A stretch of DNA of 64,000 nt from Sphaerochaeta pleomorpha str. Grapes. Its GTDB lineage: Bacteria > Spirochaetota > Spirochaetia > Sphaerochaetales > Sphaerochaetaceae. The DNA is taken from contig NC_016633.1 of the NCBI RefSeq assembly GCF_000236685.1, positions 2,356,001 through 2,420,000 on the forward strand, written 5' to 3'. The notes under the pieces were generated by a model. That model saw only the letters and a program-made list of their open reading frames with translations, did no database searches and had not been told where the DNA came from. This document shows, in pieces, positions 26,687 through 35,033 of this stretch (position 1 is its first letter; every line of letters begins with the position of its first letter). A program made the position numbers and the translations under genes.

Positions 26687-27943
26687 TCAGTTCTCAAAGA
26701 AACTATCACCGATATCGGCACGGTACCAGCTTCCAGGGAAAGAAATGAATTTTACCCCTTTGTAAGCATTCTTGTTGGCATCCATGATGTTTTTCCCGAT
26801 TCCAACAACTGTGACGCATCTTCCTCCGGTTGTCAGCAATTTGCCATTCATGGCATTTACTCCACCAAAGAAATAGAACGGGGCGCCTTGGAAAGCATTG
26901 AGCATCAAGGCAGCCGGAATGGGTTCCAGTTCCTTTCCTACGACAGGTTTCTCAGGATAGCCTGCAGAGGCTACTACCAGGGCAACCGAAGACTTGGTAG
27001 ACACTTCCAGCTTGAGATCAGAGAGGGTATCGTTTTTCATTGCGTTGAGAATGTCAATGATGTCAGTCCGGACCAGAGGCACGAAGGCCTGGGCAGCGGG
27101 ATCGTTGAAGCGAACATGGTAATCGACGAGAATCGGACCTTTTTTTGTGATGATTACGCTGATGGTCAACACACCCTTATAGGCCATTCTTTCCACTTTC
27201 AAGCCATAGAGGGTAGGTTCTATGATGGTCTCGACAAGGGATTTGAGAACCTCCTCCTGCAAGGGAACGGGACAAATGGAACCCATACCACCGGTAGGAA
27301 GACCGCCTTCTCCGGCTTTCATGTAGTCGCTGGAGGGAGGGAGCATCAGATAGCCGTTGTTATCGAGCAGGAGTGTAATGGTGACAGGAAGTCCTCCCAG
27401 ATGCTCTTTCAGCATTATTGAGCCGGTAGGGAACAGGGATTTTGCAAAATTCATGAGAGCATCATAATCTGAGGAATCAATCATTACCCTGCTTGGTGCA
27501 ATGGTATTGCTTTTGACTACAAAACGTTCTCCTGTGTGTCGTTTCAGATAGGCAGCGAGGGGTTCCTCGGCCTCGAAAACATGATGGGTAGGGGTGGGGA
27601 TGTTATGTCTGTCCGTGAATGTCCTTGAAAAGTTTCTATCCCCTTCAAGTTTCAAAGCCCGGCTGGGAGCTCCGAAGGTATCGATTCCCCGCTCATTGAG
27701 GTAGTCGATCACCCCGGTAAAAAGAGGTGCCTCCGTACCGATGAACACATAGTCGATAATGTTTTCCAGACAGGCCTGGTACACCTCTTGGGGCGAGGAT
27801 GGATTGATTGACAGATTGGTTGCAATTGATTCTGTTCCCACGTTCCCGGGAGCAACGAACAAACCGTCGATAAGACGGCTCTGAGAGAACCACCATGCAA
27901 TGGCATGGTCCTTGGCGCCCGAGCCCAATACTAGTATTCTCAT
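26687..27943 (-). CDS. PurD-like ATP-grasp protein with altered active site
   Basis: The protein (418 aa) aligns with phosphoribosylamine-glycine ligase across its whole length (VAPGNVGTESIA, GTEAPLFTGVIDY, LPTGGMGSICPVP, GYPEKP, TTGGRCVTVVG). Key motifs have changed. The family's GxGGREHA is GSGAKDHA (7-14). The ATP-grasp glycine loop KADGLAAGKGV is KSNTIAPSRVM (144-154). The metal-binding EFNxRFGDPE(T)Q is DYHVRFNDPAAQ (274-285). The fold appears kept but ordinary PurD chemistry is doubtful. It is the third gene after tatD and dusB, 58 bp from dusB, with no other purine gene near. A true purD elsewhere in the genome would make this a repurposed paralogue (inference). Confidence 0.8.
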   Translation of the reverse strand: MRILVLGSGAKDHAIAWWFSQSRLIDGLFVAPGNVGTESIATNLSINPSSPQEVYQACLENIIDYVFIGTEAPLFTGVIDYLNERGIDTFGAPSRALKLEGDRNFSRTFTDRHNIPTPTHHVFEAEEPLAAYLKRHTGERFVVKSNTIAPSRVMIDSSDYDALMNFAKSLFPTGSIMLKEHLGGLPVTITLLLDNNGYLMLPPSSDYMKAGEGGLPTGGMGSICPVPLQEEVLKSLVETIIEPTLYGLKVERMAYKGVLTISVIITKKGPILVDYHVRFNDPAAQAFVPLVRTDIIDILNAMKNDTLSDLKLEVSTKSSVALVVASAGYPEKPVVGKELEPIPAALMLNAFQGAPFYFFGGVNAMNGKLLTTGGRCVTVVGIGKNIMDANKNAYKGVKFISFPGSWYRADIGDSFFEN

Positions 27944-28001
27944 TGCATTTCCTTCTAGTGAAATTTACTATGGTAAACGTACCATTTTACCGGTTGAGTG
28001 G

Positions 28002-29003
28002 TCAACAAGTACTATGGAGCATTTCGAGTGCACATATATAATCCTGACGGGAAACTGCTTTTACCACAGCTTGTTTTACAGGCCCTGTATGGGCGATTCC
28101 CTTTAGATAGGAACATGTATGTTTTCGCATCTGCATGCAGGCACTTTTTTCCCCGTAATGGGCAATCATCAAATCAAGGTGTGTGATGATTGCTTCAATC
28201 TTTCTGTCGAGGGTAATCGGCTCGATTTCCCGGCCACTGAGCAGCTGTTTTGTCTGGGAGAAGATGAAAGGGTTTCCGACTGCCCCGCGGGCAAACATTA
28301 CCCCGTCGACACCGGTTTCCTCAAACATCCTTTTTGCATCTGTGGCAGTAAATAGGTCTCCCGACCCGATTACAGGTACTTCATAGTGGTGGGAAATACA
28401 ATAATCTTTCAATTCCCGTAACTTATCCCAATGGGCAAAGGGTGCGTATCCCTGGGCTTTCGTCCTTGCATGCAAGGTAAGCATGGAGGCGCCCCCGTCG
28501 AGTGCGGCCTGTGCAAATGCCAAGAAATTCTCTGAATTGGAGTCCCAGCCAGTCCTGAATTTTACAGAGACAGGAACCTCGGTATTGCTGACGATGAGCT
28601 CTACCATCTTTGTTATCAGTTCGGGGCTTCTCATGATACTGGAGCCTGCCCCTGTTTTTGTAACCTTGGGAACGGGACACCCGCAATTGATGTCAATAAG
28701 GGTGGGTTTGTAGGGCTTTAGGCGGTCCAAGGCTTCCTTGATCGGGTCGAGGGCCCCCATGAACAATTGGACCGCATACTGTTCCTCGTTGTCTGCCCTT
28801 GCCATCAGGTCAAGGGTTTTTTCCCCGTCGCGCGAAAGGCCTTCGGCACTTACCATCTCCGTGAAAGTAAGGTCAGCCCCCTCTTTGATGCAGAGAGAGC
28901 GAAAGGGGATATCGGTAAAACCGGCCATAGGGGCAAGGAAGAGATTTCCTTTGATAGAAACCTTTCCCAAGTTTATGCTGTGATAATAGGTGTTCTCGTT
29001 CAT
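28002..29003 (-). CDS. dusB: tRNA-dihydrouridine synthase (DusB type)
   Basis: Dus enzymes use FMN and NADPH to reduce uridines in the tRNA D-loop. The protein (333 aa) shows LAPMAGFTDIPFRSLCIKEGADLTFTEMVSAEGL, the catalytic cysteine in DINCGCPVPKVTKTGAGS, VSVKFRTGWD, HARTKAQGYAPFAHWD, and VIGSGDLFTATDAKRMFEETGVDGVMFARGAVGNPFIF. Length and motifs fit DusB. It overlaps tatD by 4 bp (ATGA), so the two are translated together. Confidence 0.93.
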   Translation of the reverse strand: MNENTYYHSINLGKVSIKGNLFLAPMAGFTDIPFRSLCIKEGADLTFTEMVSAEGLSRDGEKTLDLMARADNEEQYAVQLFMGALDPIKEALDRLKPYKPTLIDINCGCPVPKVTKTGAGSSIMRSPELITKMVELIVSNTEVPVSVKFRTGWDSNSENFLAFAQAALDGGASMLTLHARTKAQGYAPFAHWDKLRELKDYCISHHYEVPVIGSGDLFTATDAKRMFEETGVDGVMFARGAVGNPFIFSQTKQLLSGREIEPITLDRKIEAIITHLDLMIAHYGEKSACMQMRKHTCSYLKGIAHTGPVKQAVVKAVSRQDYICALEMLHSTC

Positions 29004-29782
29004 ACGTCCTTTGGAAGGGAGAAAGCCCTCAGGCTGTTAGCATAAAGGGTTTCGCAAAGCTCTTCAAGGTAGGTTTCCCTGATTTCGCTGAGCGTTATTG
29101 CAGTTTCAATGATATAAGCAGGTTTATTTCTTTCCCCTTTATAGGGATAGGGGGTCATGAAGGGGGCTTCGCTCTCGATGACAAAACGGTCGGCAGGTAA
29201 TTTCTTTGCAACTTCTTGGATGGCCCGGCTATTTTTGAATGTGACATTCCCGGCAAAGGAAAAGGTCACGTTCAGGTCGAGGGCCTTGCGTGCAAAATCC
29301 CAGTTCTCCCCGAAACAATGGAGAATTCCTCCCTTGGGTGGGAGTTTTTCCTTGAGGATGGTCAAGAGGTCTTCCCCCGCATCCCTGTTATGGATGATTA
29401 CCGGCAAGTCAAGGTGCCTTGCTATGTCCAGGTGTTTCAGGAATAATTCGATTTGGATGGATTTGTTTCCTCCGAACATATGGAAATAATCGAGACCGGT
29501 TTCCCCGATTGCGATGACCCTGGGCAAATTGGCAAACTCAATCACTTTTTCTTCCCAGTCTCTCCCTGGGTTTGCAACCTCGGTTGGGGAAACACCTACG
29601 GCATGGAAAACATCCGAAGCGCTTTCCAGGTTGGTATAGGTATTTTCGAAATCGGGAAGACTGTTGCAGATACTGACGATGTGTTTGACCGACTTGAGTT
29701 TTGCAAGCTGGACAGCCATTAGTTGTTCCATTTTTTGGTTATGGAGCAACCCTAGATGAGCGTGTGTATCAAACAGTTGCAT
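29000..29782 (-). CDS. tatD: TatD-family metal-dependent hydrolase
   Basis: The protein (260 aa) is a TIM-barrel metallohydrolase of the TatD/YcfH group, usually a 3'-5' DNase or D-aminoacyl-tRNA-type hydrolase. Metal ligands are visible: DTHAHLG (HxH), IGETGLDYFH (E), PVIIHNRDAGED (H), ILHCFGENWD (H) and IESEAPFMTPYP (the usual D of TD has become E here). First gene of the operon, with RBS AAGGAG and a good promoter upstream. Confidence 0.92.
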   Translation of the reverse strand: MQLFDTHAHLGLLHNQKMEQLMAVQLAKLKSVKHIVSICNSLPDFENTYTNLESASDVFHAVGVSPTEVANPGRDWEEKVIEFANLPRVIAIGETGLDYFHMFGGNKSIQIELFLKHLDIARHLDLPVIIHNRDAGEDLLTILKEKLPPKGGILHCFGENWDFARKALDLNVTFSFAGNVTFKNSRAIQEVAKKLPADRFVIESEAPFMTPYPYKGERNKPAYIIETAITLSEIRETYLEELCETLYANSLRAFSLPKDV

Positions 29783-29827
29783 ACTAGCTCCTTGAGGTCG
29801 ATTCCTGCATGTATGATTTATAACCTA

Positions 29828-29856
29828 AATATATCATGGGTATTTACAATCGTCAA
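29828..29856 (-). promoter_or_regulatory. Promoter of tatD-dusB-purD-like operon
   Basis: On the minus strand, TTGACG (29851-29856), 17-nt spacer, TATATT (29828-29833). Confidence 0.65.
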
Positions 29857-29905
29857 CAAACGTAATTCAATCAGAGATAATTACTTATATGTTATTGAAT
29901 ACGGT

Positions 29906-29934
29906 TTGACAATTTTGTTTACTCGTGATAGCGT
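29906..29934 (+). promoter_or_regulatory. Possible ricT promoter
   Basis: A perfect TTGACA (29906-29911) lies 17 nt before TAGCGT (29929-29934), which is a poor -10. It is divergent from the tatD promoter. Confidence 0.4.
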
Positions 29935-29979
29935 AAGCTTAGCTCAGAATTGCTCGTCCCTTGCGGGCAAAGGATTTGC

Positions 29980-31104
29980 ATGAAGAAAGATCGTTTAAGG
30001 GCGTGTGAAAGTGCTCCTGCTCAGAACAGGCCCTCTACCGCCTATATATATTTAGTAAAAAATCCCAGTTCCAATGAGATTTCTGTGTGCGCCTGGGACT
30101 CTGTTTTGTATCCGGGAACGTCGGTGGTTTCCCCTACGAGATATGGGTTGGACCTAGGTGTTGTCGTCGCAAGTGCTGATAAAATCGGCAGGGAATATGA
30201 AAAAGGAAACGACCAGATCCAGGGAGCTTGTCTCCATGGGGGATGTTGTTCCCCCGCAGACGATGAGGACCTTGTGGCAATAGGGGACTTGGATGAACAG
30301 GGGGAAGTGATCCTTACAGGGGATAACTCCCCTGTGTGGAGTGAAGAGCCTGATGAAGACCCCTGTAGTTCTTGCCCTGGTTGTTCTGCCCACCCTCCTG
30401 TCGATATGGTTTCCCTTAATGGGGATACTGTCTGGATAGACCGCTTGGCAACTCCTTCCGATTTGACCCGATATCAGGAATTTTCCACCAAGGAAGATGA
30501 GGCCATGAGGGTTTGCAGGGAAAAGATTAGTATGCACAAGCTTGACATGAAACTTGTGACTGCACATTTTTTGCTCGGGGAACCAAAAATAATATTTTTC
30601 TTTACCGCTGATGTCAGGGTCGACTTCCGCGAACTTGTGAAAGATTTGGTCTCGGTGTTCAGGATTCGTATTGAACTCCGCCAGATTGGAGTCCGTGATG
30701 AAAGTCGTGTGCTCGGTGGCCTTGCCGTTTGCGGGAGGGACTATTGCTGCCATAGCGTTACCGATAAATTGAATCCAGTCTCAATAAAGATGGCAAAGGA
30801 GCAGAATCTTTCTCTCAATTCCATGAAAATCTCAGGTCCCTGCGGACGGTTGCTGTGTTGCCTTTCCTATGAATTTGATTTCTATGTGGAAGAAAAACAG
30901 AAATATCCTGCAGAAGGAAGCCGGCTGAAAGTAGGTTATGACTTGATGAAAGTAACAGAGGTGAACATTCTTTCAAAAAAGATATCGCTATCAGGATCGG
31001 AAGGAAGAATGCTTTCCATCCCCTGTGAAGCGGTTTTTTTCAGTGAAGAAAACAGCCGATGGGAGATAACTGACGAGTATGCAAGTGAATTTTTGTCAAA
31101 TTGA
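29980..31104 (+). CDS. ricT: PSP1-domain (RicT/YaaT-like) protein with a cysteine-rich insert
   Basis: RicT is part of the B. subtilis Ric complex, which holds Fe-S clusters and adapts RNase Y. The protein (374 aa from ATG 29980, RBS AAAGGA) has the PSP1 core with two family C-x4-C-C motifs (CGRDYCC, CGRLLCC) and RVDFRELVKDLVSVF. Between the first beta region and the core (about 72-155) is an acidic insert with a third C-x4-CC (CLHGGCC, 84-90) and CxxCxxC (CSSCPGC, 129-135). That insert is not part of the usual protein and could bind an extra metal or Fe-S centre. RNase Y is encoded at 1533. The other Ric partners (YlbF, YmcA) are not seen here. Confidence 0.88.
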   Translation: MKKDRLRACESAPAQNRPSTAYIYLVKNPSSNEISVCAWDSVLYPGTSVVSPTRYGLDLGVVVASADKIGREYEKGNDQIQGACLHGGCCSPADDEDLVAIGDLDEQGEVILTGDNSPVWSEEPDEDPCSSCPGCSAHPPVDMVSLNGDTVWIDRLATPSDLTRYQEFSTKEDEAMRVCREKISMHKLDMKLVTAHFLLGEPKIIFFFTADVRVDFRELVKDLVSVFRIRIELRQIGVRDESRVLGGLAVCGRDYCCHSVTDKLNPVSIKMAKEQNLSLNSMKISGPCGRLLCCLSYEFDFYVEEKQKYPAEGSRLKVGYDLMKVTEVNILSKKISLSGSEGRMLSIPCEAVFFSEENSRWEITDEYASEFLSN

Positions 31105-31154
31105 AATAAAGCATTGTATTGACCGATTTTACAGTCTGTGATATTTTGTTAGAC

Positions 31155-31182
31155 CGTCGGCCATGACCGACGAACCTATAAT
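31155..31182 (+). promoter_or_regulatory. rpsT promoter with an inverted repeat
   Basis: A perfect -10 (TATAAT, 31177-31182) is preceded by an inverted repeat CGTCGG-ccatga-CCGACG (31155-31172) where the spacer and -35 would be. No good -35 is present. This could be an operator or activator site. Confidence 0.5.
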
Positions 31183-31229
31183 TCAAGAGTGAAAATACGT
31201 ATTCAAGGTAATATGTTTGGAGGTGTTAC

Positions 31230-31514
31230 GTGATTAACAAGTCTGCTGAGAAAAGAGAGCGGCAAAATAGCGTTCGTAGAATGAGGAACCGTGCTGCAAA
31301 GAGTACTATGCGCACTGCAATCAAAAAGTTTGATGCTGCCATTGTTGCCGGTGACAAGGACGCTGCCGCTTCTGCAATGGATTTAAGCTTCAAATTGCTT
31401 GATTCCACTGCAAGCAAGGGAATCATCCATAGCAACACTGCCAGCCGCAAAAAGGCAAGGCTGCATGCCCGGTTCAATAAGCTGAACAAGGAACAGACCG
31501 CAGTTCAGGCCTAA
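31230..31514 (+). CDS. rpsT: 30S ribosomal protein S20
   Basis: S20 binds 16S rRNA early in 30S assembly. The protein (94 aa, GTG start at 31230 with RBS GGAGGT) has the typical basic helical sequence: INKSAEKRERQNSVRRMRNRAAKS, KGIIHSNTASRKKARLHARFN. GTG starts are common for rpsT. A palindromic hairpin follows before the HU gene. Confidence 0.96.
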   Translation: MINKSAEKRERQNSVRRMRNRAAKSTMRTAIKKFDAAIVAGDKDAAASAMDLSFKLLDSTASKGIIHSNTASRKKARLHARFNKLNKEQTAVQA

Positions 31515-31535
31515 ATTAGCTTGTTGGATAGTATC

Positions 31536-31558
31536 TGCCGGCATTGGAATTGCCGGCA
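31536..31558 (+). promoter_or_regulatory. Palindromic hairpin between rpsT and HU
   Basis: Two copies of TGCCGGCA (31536-31543 and 31551-31558), each itself a palindrome, can form an 8-bp stem with a 7-nt loop. No T run follows directly, so attenuation or mRNA stabilising is more likely than termination. Confidence 0.5.
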
Positions 31559-31597
31559 TTAGCATGTATTTTGTAGAGAAGTGTTGAAGGAGAAACC

Positions 31598-31918
31598 ATG
31601 GCAGAACCTAAGTTGACTAAAGCAGCTATAATTGAAAGTCTTCATGAAAAGCATGGGCTTAATAGGTCCGATATCCATATGATTATTGATGAGTTCTTTG
31701 AAGAAGTAAAAGAAGGACTGAAGCATGACCAAGTAATCGAATTACGTGGTTTCGGAACGTTTGAAGTAAGAACCCGTAAGGGCCGCGAGAAAGCTCGTAA
31801 TCCAAAGACTGGAGCAATTGTTGCCGTGGAAACCCATGGAGTTGCAATTTTCCGTCCGGGAAAAGAGCTCAAGGATTATGTCTGGGACTTGCGTGATAAC
31901 AAGCCAATCAATGACTAA
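31598..31918 (+). CDS. hup: HU/IHF-family DNA-binding protein
   Basis: A nucleoid protein that bends DNA. The protein (106 aa) has the beta-arm signature GFGTFEVRTRKGREKARNPKTGA and the N-terminal helices LTKAAIIESLHEKHGLNRSDI. It is about 15 residues longer than HU, with extra residues at the C-terminus (VWDLRDNKPIND). HU versus IHF subtype cannot be decided from sequence alone. RBS GAAGGAG. Confidence 0.93.
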   Translation: MAEPKLTKAAIIESLHEKHGLNRSDIHMIIDEFFEEVKEGLKHDQVIELRGFGTFEVRTRKGREKARNPKTGAIVAVETHGVAIFRPGKELKDYVWDLRDNKPIND

Positions 31919-31947
31919 GTGTTTCTTGTCCTTTAGGAGAAATTCTC

Positions 31948-33606
31948 TTGATTGAATTGCAAAAAAGACGGAGCCTCAGGACAGTATGTTCTGAGGTTCT
32001 TATTTTATTGGCGGCGGCCTTGGTTTTTTCATTTGCTTTCCCTGGTTTCGCCACAAAAAATGGATTCGGGTTCATTGCTTTCTTTGCTCTGATTCCCGTA
32101 TTTGGCATCATAAGAAATACTACCTGGAAGTTGACCCCCCTTTACGGGTTCCTTTTCGGGTTTATTTTCTACATCTGCTTCAACTATTGGCTGAAGACCT
32201 TTCATCCGCTTGCAATCTTGATTGCACCGATAATCAAGGGCTTTGAGTTGTTGCTGGCATTCCTTTGCCTCAAAGCGGTAGATACGTTATTCAAGAAATA
32301 TGGATATCTAGCCCAGGCTGTGGTTTGGGTTGCGTATACGTACCTGAGTCAGAATTGGTTTGCCGGATATCCCTATGGGACGCTCGGTTACGCAATCTAT
32401 CGGTACCTCCCCTTGATACAGATAGCATCAATTGTCGGGGTGTGGGGAATTACTTTTTTAATGATTCTTCCCCAGACATTTATCGGGAACTGGCTCTGTG
32501 ATTATTACCATAAGAGGGCAGTACCCTTCCGACAGTACCTGCGATTGAACCGTATTGCGGTTTTTGTCTATGGGCTGCTTGTCCTTTCCTCAATAATTTT
32601 TGGTTTCACCAGCATACATTACTGGAACAACCAGACACCTGACCGAATCTGGCGTGTTGCAACCGTACAGCACAGCGCCGATACCTGGAAAGGCGGTTAT
32701 ACAACCTATAAGCAGAATTTCAATACCTTAAGGAAACTGAGCCTTGAAGCCTTGCAGGAAGACCCTGATATGATAATCTGGTCTGAAACTGCCTTTGTCC
32801 CTTCAGTCTCCTGGCATGAGAAATATCCTTCAGACCCTGAAACCTCCGCTTTGGTAGAGGAGTTCGTCAACTTCGGAAAATCACTGCCGGTACCCCTGCT
32901 TACGGGTAATCCCGAAGGTGTGATCGATGATGCTACGAAACCTGCCCTTACGGATGATGGGTCCTGGAACAGGAAAGACTACAATACCGTTATTTTCTTT
33001 GAAAACGGAAAAATCAAAAATACTTACAGGAAACAGCACCTTGTACCCTTTACGGAACATTTCCCGTATGAAAAGCAATTGCCTTGGCTGTACAACTTAT
33101 TGCTTGCAAACGACTATAACTGGTGGGAGACTGGGTATGACCCAGTGGTTTTCAAAACCGACCAAGGTGTCAATTTTTCAACCCCGATCTGTTTTGAGGA
33201 TGTCTTTGCCGAGTTGAGTGCCAAGTTTGTACGAAACGGGGCCGATGTCATTGTCAATATGACCAATGACGGCTGGTCAAAAGCGGTGTCGGCGGAGATG
33301 CAACACTTGGCCATGGCCGTATTCAGGTCTGTTGAGAATCGTAAGACAACCGTCCGCGGAACAAACAGCGGAATGACCTGCCTGATCGACCCGAAAGGGA
33401 AAATCATAGATCCGATGGAACCCTTCAAAGTCGGCTGGCATATTTATGATGTCCCCGTCTATTTGGGTGAAACCCAGGGAATGACAATCTATACCAAGTA
33501 TGATGATTGGTTTGCCTTCCTTGCAGTCTATCTGTCGTTGGTTTTGCTCCTTGGCGGTGGGGCCTATAAAGGCTACACGATTATCAAAAGCAAAAAAAAG
33601 GACTGA
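31948..33606 (+). CDS. lnt: Apolipoprotein N-acyltransferase
   Basis: Lnt adds the third acyl chain to the N-terminal Cys of lipoproteins in the inner membrane, suited to the lipoprotein-rich spirochaete envelope. The protein (552 aa, TTG start at 31948 with RBS AGGAG) has about six to seven N-terminal membrane helices, then a nitrilase-like domain with the Glu-Lys-Cys triad: IIWSETAFVPS, TYRKQHLVPFTE and FSTPICFEDVF. A final membrane helix is at the C-terminus. cinA follows after 2 bp. Confidence 0.94.
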   Translation: MIELQKRRSLRTVCSEVLILLAAALVFSFAFPGFATKNGFGFIAFFALIPVFGIIRNTTWKLTPLYGFLFGFIFYICFNYWLKTFHPLAILIAPIIKGFELLLAFLCLKAVDTLFKKYGYLAQAVVWVAYTYLSQNWFAGYPYGTLGYAIYRYLPLIQIASIVGVWGITFLMILPQTFIGNWLCDYYHKRAVPFRQYLRLNRIAVFVYGLLVLSSIIFGFTSIHYWNNQTPDRIWRVATVQHSADTWKGGYTTYKQNFNTLRKLSLEALQEDPDMIIWSETAFVPSVSWHEKYPSDPETSALVEEFVNFGKSLPVPLLTGNPEGVIDDATKPALTDDGSWNRKDYNTVIFFENGKIKNTYRKQHLVPFTEHFPYEKQLPWLYNLLLANDYNWWETGYDPVVFKTDQGVNFSTPICFEDVFAELSAKFVRNGADVIVNMTNDGWSKAVSAEMQHLAMAVFRSVENRKTTVRGTNSGMTCLIDPKGKIIDPMEPFKVGWHIYDVPVYLGETQGMTIYTKYDDWFAFLAVYLSLVLLLGGGAYKGYTIIKSKKKD

Positions 33607-33608
33607 TT

Positions 33609-34874
33609 ATGCTCTATAAAAGTGTCTCGGTATTTGTAATCGGTACAGAACTGACCAGAGGGGTCATTGCCGATAAGCATTGTCAGGTAATAGCCTCCCA
33701 GTTAACGCAACTGGGATATAGGATTGACCGGATGGTTCTCGTTCCTGATGACGGGACTATCGATGCAGTCATCCGGGATTGCATCGATACTTGTGATGTC
33801 ATTTTGCTTACCGGGGGGCTTGGCCCCACCAGTGATGACCTGACTCGGAGTATTGTTGCCTCCATTGCCGGAGTAACACTTGTAAGGGACCAGGAATGCT
33901 TTGAAACGTTATATAAACGGATTGGGGATCGAATCTGGGGTGCAAATGAGCAGCAAACTATGATTCCCCAGGGGTTTGAACCGGTTCCTAATCCGAACGG
34001 TACAGCACCTGGTTTCAAAGGTTTTATCTCCAAGGGGGACCGTTTGGTCGCCTGTTCTGCCATGCCTGGGCCTCCCCGGGAAATGGATCCGATGTTTTTC
34101 GACCAGATATTGCCTTGGCTTGCAGAATTGAGAGGCCATGATGATTTCTCCCGTGATGAATATTCAACCTTCATGATACCCGAGGCCAAGCTGGAAGAAC
34201 TCTGCAAGAGTGTCGCCGGGGAGGGCATCCAATGGGGTACTCGCTTTCAGGATTTGAAAATCAGCCTGTATCTGGTCGGTAGTTCCAAAGAAGCCAGAGA
34301 TGCAATGGCCGAACGGCTCCAGCGATTGGTAGGCCCGTCTCTGGTGGTGCCGGGGGAAGTCTTGCCCCTGGACCTTTTGACCGGGGTGTTGAAAAAGAAC
34401 CATCTTACTGTCAGCTGTGCCGAGAGTTGCACCGGTGGCTACGCAGCAAAGCTATTGACTGATGAAGCAGGTAGTTCCTCTTGGTTCTGGGGTGGGGCAG
34501 TCACCTATGCCAACGAGGCAAAAATGGCCCTCTTGGGAGTCAAGGAGCAGACCCTTGCAACCTTTGGCGCCGTGAGCAGTGAATGCGTATTGGAAATGGC
34601 AGAGGGAATTCGTTCTGTTTCCCAAAGCGATGTTGGTTTTTCTGTCAGCGGGGTAGCCGGACCTTCAGGAGGAACCGAAGAAAAGCCGGTCGGCACAGTC
34701 TGGTTTGGTTTCTCGATGAAGGATAGGGCTAACCAGGCAGTCAAACTACAGATTTCTTCCTGGGGAAGAGATTCTGTGAGGCGAAAGGCCACTGTTATTT
34801 CCCTGATTCTCACCAGTCTGTATATCAACGGAGATGACTTGCTTGACACGGTTCGAAAGTGGCAATATATTTAA
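33609..34874 (+). CDS. cinA: CinA-family protein (NMN deamidase / competence-damage domain)
   Basis: The protein (421 aa) has an N-terminal MoCF/pyrophosphatase-like domain (GTELTRGVIADKHCQVIA, LTGGLGPTSDDLT) and a C-terminal CinA domain (AESCTGGYAAKLLTDEAGSSSWFWGGAVTYANEAK, SGVAGPSGGTEEKPVGTVWFGF), which in E. coli is an NMN amidohydrolase. Both domains are fused, as in many bacteria. It lies 2 bp after lnt. An 8-bp hairpin follows before rho. Confidence 0.92.
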   Translation: MLYKSVSVFVIGTELTRGVIADKHCQVIASQLTQLGYRIDRMVLVPDDGTIDAVIRDCIDTCDVILLTGGLGPTSDDLTRSIVASIAGVTLVRDQECFETLYKRIGDRIWGANEQQTMIPQGFEPVPNPNGTAPGFKGFISKGDRLVACSAMPGPPREMDPMFFDQILPWLAELRGHDDFSRDEYSTFMIPEAKLEELCKSVAGEGIQWGTRFQDLKISLYLVGSSKEARDAMAERLQRLVGPSLVVPGEVLPLDLLTGVLKKNHLTVSCAESCTGGYAAKLLTDEAGSSSWFWGGAVTYANEAKMALLGVKEQTLATFGAVSSECVLEMAEGIRSVSQSDVGFSVSGVAGPSGGTEEKPVGTVWFGFSMKDRANQAVKLQISSWGRDSVRRKATVISLILTSLYINGDDLLDTVRKWQYI

Positions 34875-34888
34875 CATACTAACTAACA

Positions 34889-34928
34889 GCGGGAATTGAA
34901 TTAGTTTTTATTCGTTTGCCATTCCCGC
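34889..34928 (+). promoter_or_regulatory. Hairpin in the cinA-rho intergenic region
   Basis: GCGGGAAT (34889-34896) and ATTCCCGC (34921-34928) form a perfect 8-bp stem with a 24-nt loop. The 158 bp between cinA and rho may hold rho leader control (Rho often regulates itself) but no clear promoter was found. Confidence 0.4.
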
Positions 34929-35033
34929 ACATTCTTAACAATATGTTTATGATTAGGAACAGGAATTGCTACCGTACCTTGGCGATGCTTTTTGGTATCG
35001 GTGAAGGCATACCTTTCCGCTGGAGTTTATCCT

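Noticed and set aside
26660-27421. Plus-strand 253-codon open frame opposite the purD-like gene
   Set aside because: Antisense to a gene with clear homology and a terminator on the other strand; no domain.
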